A stretch of DNA of 64,000 nt, taken from contig NZ_CP117460.1 in assembly GCF_030687145.1 (NCBI RefSeq), positions 6,200,001-6,264,000 on the forward strand. Reading direction: 5' to 3'. The DNA comes from Pseudomonas sp. FP1742. GTDB lineage: Bacteria; Pseudomonadota; Gammaproteobacteria; Pseudomonadales; Pseudomonadaceae. Of this stretch, positions 27,368-37,450 are shown one piece after another (within the stretch, counting starts at the first letter, position 1; each line of letters begins with the position of its first letter). A program made the position numbers and the translations under genes. Below the pieces are notes generated by a model, which worked only from the letters and a program-made list of their open reading frames with translations, ran no database searches and was not told the DNA's origin.

Positions 27368-28402
27368 TCAGAAATTATCCGGCGACCGCGCCTTCTCCCG
27401 CGCATGCTCGCGGCTGATCAGGCCCTTGGTCACCAGATCCTTCAGGCACATATCCAGCGTCTGCATGCCCAGCGACCCGCCGGTCTGAATCGACGAGTAC
27501 ATCTGCGCCACCTTGTCCTCACGGATCAGGTTACGGATCGCCGAGGTGCCGAGCATGATTTCGTGAGCGGCAACCCGCCCGCCGCCGATTTTCTTGATCA
27601 GTGCCTGGGACACTACCGCCAGCAACGATTCGGAGAGCATCGAGCGCACCATTGATTTTTCGTCGCCCGGAAACACATCCACCACCCGGTCGATGGTTTT
27701 CGCCGCCGAGGTGGTGTGCAGCGTGCCAAACACCAGGTGGCCGGTCTCCGCGGCGGTCAACGCCAGCCGAATAGTCTCCAGATCACGCATTTCCCCCACC
27801 AGGATCACATCCGGGTCTTCACGCAGGGCCGAGCGCAGGGCTGTGGCGAAGCTGCGGGTATCGCGATGGACTTCCCGCTGGTTGATCAGGCATTTGCGCG
27901 ATTCGTGGACGAACTCGATGGGGTCTTCGATGGTGAGGATGTGGTGATGGCGATGGCTGTTCAGGTAATCGATCATCGCCGCCAGGGTGGTGGACTTGCC
28001 GGAGCCGGTCGGGCCGGTCACCAGCACCAGGCCTCGAGGGGATTCGGTAATCTTGCGAAACACTTCCCCCATGCCGAGGTCGTCCATGCTCAGAACCTTG
28101 GACGGAATGGTCCGGAATACCGCGCCCGCACCACGATTCTGGTTGAAGGCATTGACCCGAAAGCGCGCCACCCCGGGCACCTCGAAGGAAAAATCGGTTT
28201 CAAGATGCTTCTCGAAGTCCACCCGCTGGAGGTCGTTCATGATGGCGTAGATCAGCTCATGCACCTCCTTGTGGTCCAGGGCCGGCAGGTTGATACGCCG
28301 CACATCACCGTCGACACGGATCATCGGTGGCAGGCCGGCGGACAGGTGCAGGTCGGACGCGCCTTGTTTGGCGCTGAAAGCCAGCAGCTCAGTGATATCC
28401 AT
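27368..28402 (-). CDS. pilT: Type IV pilus retraction ATPase PilT
   Basis: Hexameric cytosolic motor that depolymerises type IV pili and powers twitching. Its 344 residues match P. aeruginosa PilT exactly in length. Walker A GPTGSGKST (130-138), Walker B in VILVGEMRDLET (199-210), the Asp box LTIEDPIEF and the His box TLHTTSAAKTIDR are intact, and the C-terminal AIRNLIRE retraction motif is present. The start is MDITELLAF at 28402 with GAGGAG upstream. pilU, which usually follows pilT, is absent here; REP DNA and a hydrolase gene follow instead. Confidence 0.96.
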   Translation of the reverse strand: MDITELLAFSAKQGASDLHLSAGLPPMIRVDGDVRRINLPALDHKEVHELIYAIMNDLQRVDFEKHLETDFSFEVPGVARFRVNAFNQNRGAGAVFRTIPSKVLSMDDLGMGEVFRKITESPRGLVLVTGPTGSGKSTTLAAMIDYLNSHRHHHILTIEDPIEFVHESRKCLINQREVHRDTRSFATALRSALREDPDVILVGEMRDLETIRLALTAAETGHLVFGTLHTTSAAKTIDRVVDVFPGDEKSMVRSMLSESLLAVVSQALIKKIGGGRVAAHEIMLGTSAIRNLIREDKVAQMYSSIQTGGSLGMQTLDMCLKDLVTKGLISREHAREKARSPDNF

Positions 28403-28459
28403 AGCGCTCCTCAATTCCAGTAGAATGCCGCGAACCTCAGACCCGCTGGCGCCTCTTGA

Positions 28460-29146
28460 ATGTCCACGATAGCAGACAACATCGCTCAGGTTAGTTCACG
28501 CATCCACGCTGCCGCCCTCGCCGCAAAGCGTGACGAACACAACATCCAGCTGCTGGCCGTGAGCAAGACCAAGCCCGCCGAGGCCCTGCGTGAAGCCTAT
28601 GCCGCCGGGATCCGCGACTTCGGCGAAAACTACTTGCAGGAAGCCTTGGGCAAACAGCTCGAATTGGCCGACCTGCCCTTGATCTGGCACTTCATCGGCC
28701 CCATTCAATCGAACAAGACTCGTGCTATCGCCGAGCACTTCGACTGGGTGCATTCCGTGGATCGCTTGAAAATCGCACAACGCCTGTCCGAACAACGCCC
28801 TGCCGATTTGCCGCCCTTGAACATCTGCATCCAGGTCAATGTCAGTGGTGAAGCCAGCAAATCCGGCTGCACCCCGGCCGACCTGCCCGCCCTGGCCAAT
28901 GCCATCAGCGCGCTGCCGCGTTTGAAACTGCGCGGGCTGATGGCGATTCCCGAGCCGACTGAAGATCGCGCCGCCCAGGACGCTGCTTTTGCTGCCGTGC
29001 AGAGCCTGCAAGCCAGCCTGAACCTGCCACTCGACACACTTTCCATGGGCATGAGCCACGACCTCGAGTCGGCCATCGCCCAGGGCGCCACCTGGGTCCG
29101 TATCGGTACGGCCCTGTTTGGCGCCCGCGATTACAGTCGACCATGA
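28460..29146 (+). CDS. PLP homeostasis protein YggS (PLPBP/COG0325)
   Basis: It has 228 residues. It binds pyridoxal 5'-phosphate without known catalysis and keeps cellular vitamin B6 and amino-acid pools balanced. The PLP lysine is Lys36 in LLAVSKTKP; GENYLQEALGK, WHFIGPIQSNK and the C-terminal phosphate-binding LSMGMSHDLESAI and VRIGTALFG motifs are present. It is divergent from pilT by 57 bases and is followed by proC, yggT and yggU in the order common to gamma-proteobacteria. Confidence 0.93.
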   Translation: MSTIADNIAQVSSRIHAAALAAKRDEHNIQLLAVSKTKPAEALREAYAAGIRDFGENYLQEALGKQLELADLPLIWHFIGPIQSNKTRAIAEHFDWVHSVDRLKIAQRLSEQRPADLPPLNICIQVNVSGEASKSGCTPADLPALANAISALPRLKLRGLMAIPEPTEDRAAQDAAFAAVQSLQASLNLPLDTLSMGMSHDLESAIAQGATWVRIGTALFGARDYSRP

Positions 29147-29180
29147 ACATGGCTGACTCACCTCTCTATAAGGACCTGAC

Positions 29181-29999
29181 ATGAGCAAGACTCGTATTGC
29201 CTTTATCGGAGCCGGCAACATGGCCGCCAGCCTGATCGGCGGCCTGCGCGCCAAAGGTCTGGACGCCGCGCAGATCCGCGCCAGCGATCCGGGTGAAGAA
29301 ACCCGTGCCCGCGTGCATGCCGAACACGGCATCGAAGTGTTTGCCGACAACGCCCAAGCCATCGACGGCGTGGACGTGGTCGTGCTGGCGGTCAAGCCCC
29401 AGGCGATGAAAGCCGTTTGCGAAGCCATCCGCCCCAGCCTCAAGCCAAATCAGCTGGTGGTGTCGATTGCGGCCGGCATCACCTGCGCCAGCATGAACAA
29501 CTGGCTGGGCGCCCAGCCCATCGTGCGCTGCATGCCCAACACCCCGGCGCTGGTGCGCCAGGGCGTGAGCGGTTTGTACGCCACGGCCCAAGTGAGCGCC
29601 GAGCAACGCCAGCAGGCGCAAGAGTTGCTGTCGGCGGTTGGCATCGCGTTGTGGCTGGACGAAGAACAGCAACTGGACGCGGTCACCGCCGTTTCCGGCA
29701 GCGGCCCGGCCTACTTCTTCCTGCTGATCGAAGCCATGACCGCCGCTGGCGTGAAGCTCGGCCTGCCACGCGAAACCGCAGCACAACTGACCCTGCAAAC
29801 CGCGCTGGGCGCCGCGCACATGGCAGTCGCCAGTGATGTCGACGCCGCTGAACTGCGTCGCCGCGTGACGTCGCCTGCGGGCACCACGGAAGCGGCGATC
29901 AAAGCGTTCCAGGCCGGCGGCTTCGAAGCCCTGGTGGAAAAAGCACTCGGCGCCGCCGCGCACCGCTCGGCCGAGATGGCCGAACAATTGGGTCAATAA
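29181..29999 (+). CDS. proC: Pyrroline-5-carboxylate reductase
   Basis: Reduces pyrroline-5-carboxylate to proline with NAD(P)H. It has 272 residues: Rossmann motif FIGAGNMAASLIGGL (residues 7-21), VVLAVKPQAMK, CMPNTPALVRQGVSGLY, and the active-site helix AVSGSGPAYFFLLIEAMTAAGV. It is preceded by AAGGA. Part of the yggS-proC-yggT-yggU cluster, all on the plus strand with short gaps. Confidence 0.97.
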   Translation: MSKTRIAFIGAGNMAASLIGGLRAKGLDAAQIRASDPGEETRARVHAEHGIEVFADNAQAIDGVDVVVLAVKPQAMKAVCEAIRPSLKPNQLVVSIAAGITCASMNNWLGAQPIVRCMPNTPALVRQGVSGLYATAQVSAEQRQQAQELLSAVGIALWLDEEQQLDAVTAVSGSGPAYFFLLIEAMTAAGVKLGLPRETAAQLTLQTALGAAHMAVASDVDAAELRRRVTSPAGTTEAAIKAFQAGGFEALVEKALGAAAHRSAEMAEQLGQ

Positions 30000-30009
30000 G
30001 GAGCCATTC

Positions 30010-30600
30010 ATGATTGGATTGAACACTGCAGCGGTCTACGTGCTGCAAACCCTCGGCAGCCTGTATCTGCTGATCGTGCTGCTGCGTTTCGTGCTGCAAC
30101 TGGTGCGCGCGAACTTCTACAACCCGCTGTGCCAGTTCGCCGTGAAAGCCACCCAGCCACTGCTCAAGCCACTGCGCCGGATCATCCCGAGCCTGTTCGG
30201 CCTGGACATGTCCTCGCTGGTGCTGGCGATCCTCGTGCAACTGGCGTTGATGGCCCTGACCCTGCTGCTGACCTTCGGCACCACCGGCAACCCGCTTCAA
30301 TTGCTGATCTGGTCCATGATCGGCGTGACTGCGCTGTTCCTGAATATCTTCTTCTATGCCCTGATCATCAGCGTGATCCTGTCCTGGGTCGCACCGGGCA
30401 GCCATAACCCTGGTGCCGAACTGGTGAACCAGATCTGTGAGCCGGCCCTGGCGCCGTTTCGCAAGATTCTGCCAAACCTCGGCGGCCTGGATATCTCGCC
30501 GATCCTGGCATTCATGGTGATCAAACTGATCGACATGCTGGTGATCAACAACCTCGCGGCCTTGACCATGATGCCGCAAATCCTGCGTCTGCTGATCTGA
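30010..30600 (+). CDS. YggT family membrane protein
   Basis: It has 196 residues and two repeats of the YggT unit: each has a hydrophobic helix followed by a conserved Arg/Asn-Pro segment (FVLQLVRANFYNPLCQF; SWVAPGSHNPGAELVNQI) and PLRRIIP or FRKILP. About four to five membrane helices are likely. In E. coli relatives affect osmotic stress; in this setting the role is not known. Gap to proC is 10 bases. Confidence 0.9.
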   Translation: MIGLNTAAVYVLQTLGSLYLLIVLLRFVLQLVRANFYNPLCQFAVKATQPLLKPLRRIIPSLFGLDMSSLVLAILVQLALMALTLLLTFGTTGNPLQLLIWSMIGVTALFLNIFFYALIISVILSWVAPGSHNPGAELVNQICEPALAPFRKILPNLGGLDISPILAFMVIKLIDMLVINNLAALTMMPQILRLLI

Positions 30601-30604
30601 CCCG

Positions 30605-30898
30605 GTGAGCTACTTTCGCTGGGACGGTGATGACCTGATTCTGGAGTGTCACCTGCAACCGGCAGCCCGCAGCGATGATTTCTGCGGGCTGCACGGTGAT
30701 CGCCTGAAGATCCGCCTGACCGCACCGCCTGTCGAAGGCAAGGCCAACGCGTACCTGATGGCGTTTCTGGCCAAGGCGTTCGGGGTTTCCAAGAGCCAGG
30801 TCAGCTTGATCAGCGGAGAGCTGAACCGGCAGAAACGGGTGCGGATCTGTTCGCCGAAGAAGCTGCCGGAGTTGCCTGGGTTGGTGCGACAGAACTGA
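30605..30898 (+). CDS. DUF167/YggU family protein
   Basis: It has 97 residues and a small alpha/beta fold. Family signature KIRLTAPPVEGKANAYLMAFLAKAF (about residues 33-58) and the later SGELNRQKRVRI are present. The function is unknown. It starts with GTG 4 bases after the yggT stop and ends the proC cluster. Confidence 0.88.
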   Translation: MSYFRWDGDDLILECHLQPAARSDDFCGLHGDRLKIRLTAPPVEGKANAYLMAFLAKAFGVSKSQVSLISGELNRQKRVRICSPKKLPELPGLVRQN

Positions 30899-30913
30899 TC
30901 TACCGAGGCGCTG

Positions 30914-30982
30914 CATTCGCGAGCAAGCCCGCTCCCACATTGGAATGCGTTCCCCTGTGGGAGCGGGCTTGCTCGCGAATGG
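30914..30982. repeat. REP pair between yggU and metX
   Basis: Inverted REP copies (30914-30939 and 30956-30982) with a short spacer between co-directional transcription units. Confidence 0.9.
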
Positions 30983-31082
30983 CGCACCTTGGTCGCACTG
31001 AATGAAATCAGGCCCGGCCTTTGCTTGCCGCTAGCCACAGCGGTCTTTAGACTTACGCCTCATTTCAACGAGAGCAGGGTCG

Positions 31083-32222
31083 ATGCCAGCTGCCTTCCCC
31101 CCCGATTCTGTTGGTCTGGTGACGCCGCAACTGGCGCACTTCAGTGAACCCCTGGCCCTGGCCTGTGGCCGTTCGCTGCCAGCTTATGACCTGATCTATG
31201 AAACCTACGGCACGCTGAACGCCACGGCGAACAATGCCGTGCTGATCTGCCACGCCTTGTCCGGCCACCATCACGCCGCCGGCTTCCACAGCCCCGACGA
31301 CCGCAAACCCGGTTGGTGGGACAGCTGCATCGGCCCCGGCAAACCGATCGACACCAACAAGTTCTTCGTGGTCAGCCTGAACAACCTTGGCGGTTGCAAC
31401 GGTTCCACCGGCCCCAGCAGCATCAATCCGGAAACCGGCAAGCCGTTCGGTGCCGACTTCCCGGTACTGACCGTGGAAGACTGGGTACACAGCCAGGCGC
31501 GCCTGGCCGACCTGCTCGGCATCGACCAATGGGCGGCGGTGATCGGCGGCAGCCTGGGCGGCATGCAGGCCCTGCAGTGGACCATCACCTACCCGGACCG
31601 CGTGCGGCACTGCCTGGCCATCGCCTCGGCGCCGAAACTGTCGGCGCAGAACATCGCGTTCAACGAAGTCGCACGTCAGGCGATCCTCACCGACCCGGAG
31701 TTCCACGGCGGTTCGTTCCAGGAATACGGGGTGATCCCCAAGCGCGGGCTGATGCTGGCGCGGATGGTCGGGCACATCACGTACCTGTCCGATGACTCCA
31801 TGGGCGAGAAATTCGGTCGCGGCCTCAAGAGCGAAAAGCTCAACTACGACTTCCACAGCGTCGAGTTCCAGGTCGAAAGCTACCTGCGCTATCAGGGTGA
31901 AGAGTTTTCCGGGCGTTTCGACGCCAACACCTACCTGCTGATGACCAAGGCGCTGGATTACTTCGACCCGGCGGCGAACTTCGACGATAACCTGGCGAAA
32001 ACCTTCGAAGGCGCGAAGGCCAAGTTCTGCGTGATGTCCTTCACCACCGACTGGCGCTTCTCCCCTGCCCGCTCGCGGGAGCTGGTGGACGCACTGATGG
32101 CGGCCAGGAAAGACGTCTGCTACCTGGAGATCGATGCTCCGCAAGGCCACGACGCCTTCCTGATTCCGATCCCGCGTTACTTGCAGGCCTTCAGCAATTA
32201 CATGAACCGTATAGCGCTTTGA
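31083..32222 (+). CDS. metX: Homoserine O-acyltransferase MetX (probably succinyltransferase)
   Basis: Activates homoserine for methionine synthesis. It has 379 residues and an alpha/beta hydrolase fold: nucleophile Ser157 in [11 protein letters not shown], acid in FTTDWRFSP, and His in QGHDAFLIP. The family was long annotated as acetyltransferase, but Pseudomonas MetX enzymes have been shown to use succinyl-CoA, so I prefer succinyltransferase; sequence reading alone does not settle it. The start ATG at 31083 is preceded by AGAGCAGG. It is coupled to metW 7 bases on. Confidence 0.93.
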   Translation: MPAAFPPDSVGLVTPQLAHFSEPLALACGRSLPAYDLIYETYGTLNATANNAVLICHALSGHHHAAGFHSPDDRKPGWWDSCIGPGKPIDTNKFFVVSLNNLGGCNGSTGPSSINPETGKPFGADFPVLTVEDWVHSQARLADLLGIDQWAAVIGGSLGGMQALQWTITYPDRVRHCLAIASAPKLSAQNIAFNEVARQAILTDPEFHGGSFQEYGVIPKRGLMLARMVGHITYLSDDSMGEKFGRGLKSEKLNYDFHSVEFQVESYLRYQGEEFSGRFDANTYLLMTKALDYFDPAANFDDNLAKTFEGAKAKFCVMSFTTDWRFSPARSRELVDALMAARKDVCYLEIDAPQGHDAFLIPIPRYLQAFSNYMNRIAL

Positions 32223-32229
32223 GGAAGAC

Positions 32230-32850
32230 ATGAGAGCCGATCTGGAAATCATCCAGGAATGGATCCCCGCCGGCAGCCGCGTGCTCGACCTCGGCTGCGG
32301 TGACGGCGAGTTGCTGACCTGGCTGCGCGACCACAAGCAGGTCACCGGCTACGGCCTGGAAAACGACCCGGACAACATTGCCGAGTGCGTGGCCAAAGGC
32401 ATCAACGTCATCGAGCAGGACCTGGACAAGGGTCTGGGCAACTTTGCCAGCAACAGCTTCGACATCGTGGTCATGACCCAGGCCCTGCAAGCCGTGCATT
32501 ACCCGGACAAGATCCTCGACGAAATGCTGCGGGTCGGGCGCCAATGCATCATCACCTTCCCCAACTTCGGTCACTGGCGCTGCCGCTGGTACCTGGCGAG
32601 CAAGGGCCGGATGCCGGTTTCGGAGTTTCTGCCATACACCTGGTACAACACGCCAAACATTCACTTCTGCACCTTCGAAGACTTTGAAGCGCTGTGTCGC
32701 GAACGTGAAGCCAGGGTCATTGATCGACTTGCCGTGGATCAACAGCATCGACACGGGTGGGCCAGTAAGCTATGGCCTAATCTGTTAGGTGAGATCGGCA
32801 TCTATCGCGTCAGCAGCCCCGGTCTGCCGGACCACAAGGTCGCGGTCTGA
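32230..32850 (+). CDS. metW: MetW, methyltransferase-fold partner of MetX
   Basis: It has 206 residues and a SAM-dependent methyltransferase fold (motif I VLDLGCGDGELLTWL near residue 19, then IVVMTQALQAVHYPDKIL). MetW stands next to metX in most pseudomonads and is needed with it for methionine synthesis, probably in a complex; any methyl-transfer reaction is not established. The start follows GAGGAAGAC. Confidence 0.92.
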   Translation: MRADLEIIQEWIPAGSRVLDLGCGDGELLTWLRDHKQVTGYGLENDPDNIAECVAKGINVIEQDLDKGLGNFASNSFDIVVMTQALQAVHYPDKILDEMLRVGRQCIITFPNFGHWRCRWYLASKGRMPVSEFLPYTWYNTPNIHFCTFEDFEALCREREARVIDRLAVDQQHRHGWASKLWPNLLGEIGIYRVSSPGLPDHKVAV

Positions 32851-32876
32851 ATCACGACACTTCGAGGAGAACGATC

Positions 32877-33311
32877 ATGGGTCGTCTAGCGCTGTTTGTA
32901 CTTACTGCCTGCCTGAGCGTCACCGCCATGGCCGCCGACGTCATCAAAGGCGAGCGCCAGGAAACATTTGGCGATGTGACAGTGCACTACAACACCTTCA
33001 ACTCGACTTATCTGACACCGGACATCGCCAAGGCTGCCGAGCTGATCCGCAGCAAGAACCAGGGCGTGATCAACGTGTCGGTGATCAAGGACGGCAAACC
33101 GCAAACGGCGCAAGTCAGCGGGACGGTCAAAGACCTGACCAGCCAAAGCGTCCCGTTGAAGTTCAAACAGATCACCGAAACCGGCGCGGTCTACTACATC
33201 GCCCAGTACCCGGTGCCACAGCAGGAAATCCGCACCTTTGAAATCAAGGTGCAGACCGGCGACAAAATCAACACCATCAATTTCAACCAAGAGCTCTTCC
33301 CCGGCGAATGA
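32877..33311 (+). CDS. Secreted DUF4426 protein
   Basis: It has 144 residues with a clear signal peptide ([20 protein letters not shown], cleavage near residue 20) and a periplasmic beta-rich domain ([20 protein letters not shown], then [19 protein letters not shown]). The function is not known. The ribosome binding site GAGGAGAAC is strong. Its stop overlaps the rdgB start (ATGA), so it belongs to the metXW-rdgB-hemW run. Confidence 0.87.
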   Translation: MGRLALFVLTACLSVTAMAADVIKGERQETFGDVTVHYNTFNSTYLTPDIAKAAELIRSKNQGVINVSVIKDGKPQTAQVSGTVKDLTSQSVPLKFKQITETGAVYYIAQYPVPQQEIRTFEIKVQTGDKINTINFNQELFPGE

Positions 33312-33904
33312 TCAATTTCACGCAACTCGTATTGGCCAGCCATAACGCCGGCAAACTCAAGGAACTCCAGGCCATGCTCGGCGAATCGGTGCACTTGCGC
33401 TCGATCGGCGAGTTCAGCAGCGTCGAGCCTGAAGAAACCGGCCTGTCGTTCGTCGAAAACGCCATTCTCAAGGCCCGCAATGCCTCGCGCATTTCCGGCC
33501 TGCCGGCCTTGGCCGACGATTCGGGGCTGGCGGTGGACTTCCTCGGCGGTGCGCCGGGTATCTATTCGGCCCGTTACGCTGACGGCAAAGGCGATGCGGC
33601 GAACAACGCCAAACTGCTCGATGTCATGAAAGACGTGCCACAAGCCGAGCGCGGCGCGCAATTCGTCTGCGTATTGGCGCTGGTGCGTCATGCCGACGAT
33701 CCGTTGCCAATCCTCTGCGAAGGCCTGTGGCATGGGCGCATCCTGACCCAGGCCAGCGGTGAACACGGCTTTGGCTACGATCCGCTGTTCTGGGTGCCGG
33801 AACGCGAGTGCTCCAGTGCCGAGCTTAAGCCCAGCGACAAGAACCAGATCAGTCACCGCGCCCGTGCAATGGATCTGCTGCGCCAGCGTCTGGGCTTGAA
33901 ATGA
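33308..33904 (+). CDS. rdgB: dITP/XTP pyrophosphatase RdgB (HAM1)
   Basis: Hydrolyses inosine and xanthosine triphosphates to monophosphates and so keeps deaminated purines out of DNA and RNA. It has 198 residues: N-terminal [32 protein letters not shown], catalytic [22 protein letters not shown] near residue 68, [12 protein letters not shown] and SHRARAM near the end. Both ends overlap neighbours by 4 bases. Confidence 0.96.
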   Translation: MINFTQLVLASHNAGKLKELQAMLGESVHLRSIGEFSSVEPEETGLSFVENAILKARNASRISGLPALADDSGLAVDFLGGAPGIYSARYADGKGDAANNAKLLDVMKDVPQAERGAQFVCVLALVRHADDPLPILCEGLWHGRILTQASGEHGFGYDPLFWVPERECSSAELKPSDKNQISHRARAMDLLRQRLGLK

Positions 33905-35103
33905 CCATTGAATCGTCCGCGTCGCCGCTGATCTTCGGCGGCGCGCAATCGCCTCGGGCCGCTTTGCCTGTGCTGCCGCCCCTGGCGCTGTACATCCACA
34001 TTCCGTGGTGTGTACGCAAATGCCCTTATTGCGACTTCAACTCCCACACCGCCAGCCCGGTGCTGCCGGAACAAGAGTATGTGGACGCCTTGCTCGCCGA
34101 CCTCGATCAGGACCTGCATGCGGTCTATGGCCGCGAGCTGAGCTCGATCTTCTTTGGTGGCGGTACGCCGAGCCTGTTCAGCGCCGAGGCGTTGGGCCGT
34201 TTGCTCAAGGGTGTCGAGCAACGTATTCCGTTTGCCAGCGACATCGAAATCACCCTGGAAGCCAACCCCGGGACGTTCGAGCAGGAGAAATTCCGCGCTT
34301 ACCGGGCGCTGGGCATCAATCGCCTGTCGATCGGTATCCAGAGTTTCCAGGAAGAAAAACTCAAGGCCCTGGGGCGGATTCACAACGGCGATGAAGCCGT
34401 GCGTGCCGCCGACATGGCGCGCCAGGCTGGCTTCGACAACTTCAATCTGGACCTGATGCACGGTTTGCCCGATCAGTCCCTGGACGACGCTCTGAGCGAC
34501 TTGCGCCAGGCCATCGCCCTGAAGCCGACGCACCTGTCCTGGTATCAGCTGACCCTGGAGCCGAACACGGTGTTCTGGAACCAGCCGCCGACGCTGCCGG
34601 AAGATGACGCCCTGTGGGACATTCAAGAGGCTGGCCAGGCGCTGTTGGCCGAGCACGGTTACGCGCAGTACGAAGTCTCGGCCTATGCCCAGCCCGGCCA
34701 TCCGGCGCGGCATAACCTCAATTACTGGAGTTTCGGCGACTTCATCGGCATCGGCGCCGGTGCCCACGGCAAGCTCAGCCATCCGGACGGGCGCATCGTA
34801 CGCACCTGGAAGACTCGCCTGCCGAAGGATTACCTCAATCCGGCCAAAAGCTTCAAGGCTGGCGAGAAAGCGCTGACCAACGAAGAACTGCCGTTCGAGT
34901 TCCTGATGAACGCCTTGCGCCTGACCGAGGGCGTCGAAGCGCAGTTGTATACGGAGCGCACCGGGCTGCCCCTGGAAAGCCTTGCCGAAGGCCGTCGCGA
35001 GGCCGAACAAAGTGGCTTGTTGCAGGTCGAACCGTCACGTCTGGCAGCCACGCTGCGCGGACAACTCTTTCTCAATGACTTGCTGCAGACTTTTCTGACA
35101 TAA
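33901..35103 (+). CDS. hemW: Radical SAM heme chaperone HemW
   Basis: It has 400 residues, formerly misnamed oxygen-independent coproporphyrinogen oxidase. The radical SAM motif [13 protein letters not shown] (C-x3-C-x2-C, near residue 38) is followed by [17 protein letters not shown] and [10 protein letters not shown]. It lacks the extra cysteine expected of HemN, which supports a heme-carrier role. It overlaps rdgB by 4 bases and precedes the DUF3392 gene by 9 bases. Confidence 0.93.
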   Translation: MTIESSASPLIFGGAQSPRAALPVLPPLALYIHIPWCVRKCPYCDFNSHTASPVLPEQEYVDALLADLDQDLHAVYGRELSSIFFGGGTPSLFSAEALGRLLKGVEQRIPFASDIEITLEANPGTFEQEKFRAYRALGINRLSIGIQSFQEEKLKALGRIHNGDEAVRAADMARQAGFDNFNLDLMHGLPDQSLDDALSDLRQAIALKPTHLSWYQLTLEPNTVFWNQPPTLPEDDALWDIQEAGQALLAEHGYAQYEVSAYAQPGHPARHNLNYWSFGDFIGIGAGAHGKLSHPDGRIVRTWKTRLPKDYLNPAKSFKAGEKALTNEELPFEFLMNALRLTEGVEAQLYTERTGLPLESLAEGRREAEQSGLLQVEPSRLAATLRGQLFLNDLLQTFLT

Positions 35104-35112
35104 GGAAATCGA

Positions 35113-35436
35113 ATGGATCTGGTACTCGACCTGCTCGCCACCGTGTCCCGCTGGAGCCGTAGCAACCTGTCGGAAATTTCTCTGGCGCTGGTGGGCTGTT
35201 TGCTGGTGCTGTTTGGCGCCGACATCAAAGGCTGGGTCGACCAACGCCTGGGCAGCATCGCCGGCGCCTTGCGCGTCCCGCTGATGGCCCTGCTGTGCAT
35301 GGTCGGCAGCGGCGTGGCGCTGATCTACGCCACGCCGTGGATCATCAAAGGCCTGAGCCAGTTCAACAACTACAGCCTGGCGCCGGTGCTGTTGGTGGTG
35401 CTGGTGTTGATTGGCGTCGTAGCCGACCGCCGCTGA
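35113..35436 (+). CDS. DUF3392 membrane protein
   Basis: It has 107 residues and about three membrane helices (residues 22-38, LALVGCLLVLFGADI; 55-75, VPLMALLCMVGSGVALIYA; 84-104, APVLLVVLVLIGVVA). The function is unknown; it is the last gene of the metX-to-hemW run and is followed by a REP pair. Confidence 0.85.
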   Translation: MDLVLDLLATVSRWSRSNLSEISLALVGCLLVLFGADIKGWVDQRLGSIAGALRVPLMALLCMVGSGVALIYATPWIIKGLSQFNNYSLAPVLLVVLVLIGVVADRR

Positions 35437-35458
35437 CTTCGAATACCACACAAAACAA

Positions 35459-35548
35459 TGTGGGAGCGGGCTTGCTCGCGAAAGCGGTTGAACATTCAAC
35501 AGTGATGTTGACTGATACGACGCCTTCGCGAGCAAGCCCGCTCCCACA
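35459..35548. repeat. REP pair between the DUF3392 gene and trmB
   Basis: Inverted REP copies between convergent genes; the spacer includes GTTGACTGATAC, which also occurs in the pair at 38653-38742. Confidence 0.9.
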
Positions 35549-35566
35549 TTTGGTATTGCGTAAGGC

Positions 35567-36292
35567 TTAAGCCAGTTTTTCGAACTTCAGATCCCACACG
35601 CCATGGCCAAGCCGTTCGCCGCGACGTTCGAACTTGGTGATCGGGCGTTCGGCCGGGCGCGGCACGCATTTGCCGTCTTCGGCGAGGTTGCGATAACCCG
35701 GGGCGACGTTCATCACTTCCAGCATGTACTCGGCGTACGGTTCCCAGTCGGTGGCCATGTGCAACACACCGCCGACCTTCAACTTGCTGCGCACCAGTTC
35801 AGCGAACGATGCCTGAACGATACGACGCTTGTGGTGACGGCTCTTGTGCCACGGGTCCGGGAAAAACAGCATCAGGCGATCGAGGCTGTTGTCGGCGATG
35901 CAACGGTTGAGCACTTCGATCGCATCGCAATCGTAGACACGCAGGTTGGTCAGGCCCTGGGTCAGCACGCCATTGAGCAGCGCGCCGACACCCGGACGGT
36001 GAACCTCAACGCCAATGAAATCCTGCTCCGGCGAGGCCGCGGCCATTTCCAGCAGCGAATGGCCCATGCCGAAACCGATTTCCAGCGAGCGCGGCGCCGA
36101 ACGGCCGAACACCTGATCGAAATCCACCGGTGCATCGGCCAAAGGCAGTACGAACAGCGGAGCACCCTGCTCCAGACCGCGTTGCTGGCCTTCGGTCATG
36201 CGCCCGGCGCGCATCACGAAACTCTTGATACGGCGGTGTTGGCGCTCTTCGCCTTCTTCCTGCTGGATTGGCGTGTCGTTTGATTCAGTCAT
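35567..36292 (-). CDS. trmB: tRNA (guanine-N7-)-methyltransferase TrmB
   Basis: Methylates G46 in the variable loop of tRNAs using SAM. It has 241 residues; SAM motif [15 protein letters not shown] near residue 71, then [15 protein letters not shown], the catalytic stretch [19 protein letters not shown] and the C-terminal [17 protein letters not shown]. The ATG at 36292 is preferred to a TTG one codon earlier. It lies 9 bases after thiG. Confidence 0.96.
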   Translation of the reverse strand: MTESNDTPIQQEEGEERQHRRIKSFVMRAGRMTEGQQRGLEQGAPLFVLPLADAPVDFDQVFGRSAPRSLEIGFGMGHSLLEMAAASPEQDFIGVEVHRPGVGALLNGVLTQGLTNLRVYDCDAIEVLNRCIADNSLDRLMLFFPDPWHKSRHHKRRIVQASFAELVRSKLKVGGVLHMATDWEPYAEYMLEVMNVAPGYRNLAEDGKCVPRPAERPITKFERRGERLGHGVWDLKFEKLA

Positions 36293-36301
36293 CAATGGCT
36301 C

Positions 36302-37096
36302 TTACTTGATCAGACCATCCAGCGGCGAGGAGGCGCTGGCATAGAGTTTTTTCGGCATGCGGCCGGCGAGGTAGGCCAGACGACCTGCCACGATGGCGTG
36401 TTTCATGGCTTCAGCCATCATGATCGGCTGCTGGGCATGGGCGATGGCCGAGTTCATCAGCACCGCTTCACAGCCCAGCTCCATGGCGATGGTGGCGTCG
36501 GAGGCAGTACCGACACCGGCATCCACCAGCACCGGAATTTTCGCCTCTTCGAGGATGATCTGCAGGTTGTACGGGTTGCAGATCCCCAGGCCCGAGCCGA
36601 TCAGACCAGCCAGCGGCATGACCGCGATACAGCCGATTTCCGCCAGTTGACGGGCAATGATCGGATCATCGCTGGTGTACACCATCACGTCGAAACCTTC
36701 CTTGACCAGCACTTCGGCGGCCTTGAGGGTTTCGATCACGTTGGGGAACAGGGTTTTCTGATCCGCCAGCACTTCCAGCTTCACCAGGTTGTGGCCGTCG
36801 AGCAGCTCACGGGCCAGGCGGCAGGTGCGCACGGCTTCAATGGCGTCGTAGCAACCGGCAGTGTTCGGCAGGAAGGTGTAGCGATCCGGTGACAGGACTT
36901 CGAGCAGGTTCGGTTCGCCCGGGTTCTGGCCGAGGTTGGTCCGGCGCACGGCGAAGGTGACGATCTCGGCACCCGAAGCCTCGATGGCCAGGCGGGTTTC
37001 TTCCATGTCACGGTACTTGCCGGTGCCTACCAGCAAACGCGACTGGTAAGTACGACCGGCCAGGACGAAAGGCTTGTCGCTACGAACGATGCTCAT
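36302..37096 (-). CDS. thiG: Thiazole synthase ThiG
   Basis: Makes the thiazole phosphate of thiamine from deoxyxylulose phosphate, dehydroglycine and the ThiS thiocarboxylate. It has 264 residues: Schiff-base Lys in [17 protein letters not shown], phosphate-binding [13 protein letters not shown] and [13 protein letters not shown]. The start [15 protein letters not shown] at 37096 has AGAGGA upstream. Order thiS-thiG-trmB on the minus strand. Confidence 0.96.
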   Translation of the reverse strand: MSIVRSDKPFVLAGRTYQSRLLVGTGKYRDMEETRLAIEASGAEIVTFAVRRTNLGQNPGEPNLLEVLSPDRYTFLPNTAGCYDAIEAVRTCRLARELLDGHNLVKLEVLADQKTLFPNVIETLKAAEVLVKEGFDVMVYTSDDPIIARQLAEIGCIAVMPLAGLIGSGLGICNPYNLQIILEEAKIPVLVDAGVGTASDATIAMELGCEAVLMNSAIAHAQQPIMMAEAMKHAIVAGRLAYLAGRMPKKLYASASSPLDGLIK

Positions 37097-37159
37097 GGGA
37101 AATCCTCTGTTGGGGTGAGGTTCTTGCACAATGATTCTGTGGCCGCTCGGGCCGGGCGG

Positions 37160-37360
37160 CTAGCCGCCGCCGATGGCGTGCACGACTTCTACGGAGTCAC
37201 CCTCATTCAAGGTGGTGTCTGCGTGCTGGCTGCGCGGGACGATATCCAGATTGAGCTCGACCGCCACCCGACGCCCGGTCAGTTCCAGACGGGTCAGCAG
37301 GGCCGCAACGGTTTCACCGTCGGGCAGTTCAAGGGATTCGCCGTTCAACTGAATGCGCAT
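37160..37360 (-). CDS. thiS: Sulfur carrier protein ThiS
   Basis: Ubiquitin-like sulfur donor to ThiG. It has 66 residues, ending with the diagnostic Gly-Gly tail (VVHAIGGG) that becomes a thiocarboxylate; the N-terminal beta-grasp strand is MRIQLNGESLELPDG. I chose the ATG at 37360 by family length, but two ATG codons 5 and 6 codons upstream are possible and none has a good ribosome binding site. Confidence 0.93.
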   Translation of the reverse strand: MRIQLNGESLELPDGETVAALLTRLELTGRRVAVELNLDIVPRSQHADTTLNEGDSVEVVHAIGGG

Positions 37361-37450
37361 GCCGAATGCCGCCATCATTTTTAGGGGCTGGCATTCTAGC
37401 CCGATCAGACTTGGCGACCCAAGCCATTCGTCACGAAATGGACTGCGTGG

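Noticed and set aside
33901..35103. Oxygen-independent coproporphyrinogen oxidase HemN
   Set aside because: Sequence fits the HemW branch (C-x3-C-x2-C without the added HemN cysteine) and its place after rdgB is that of hemW.
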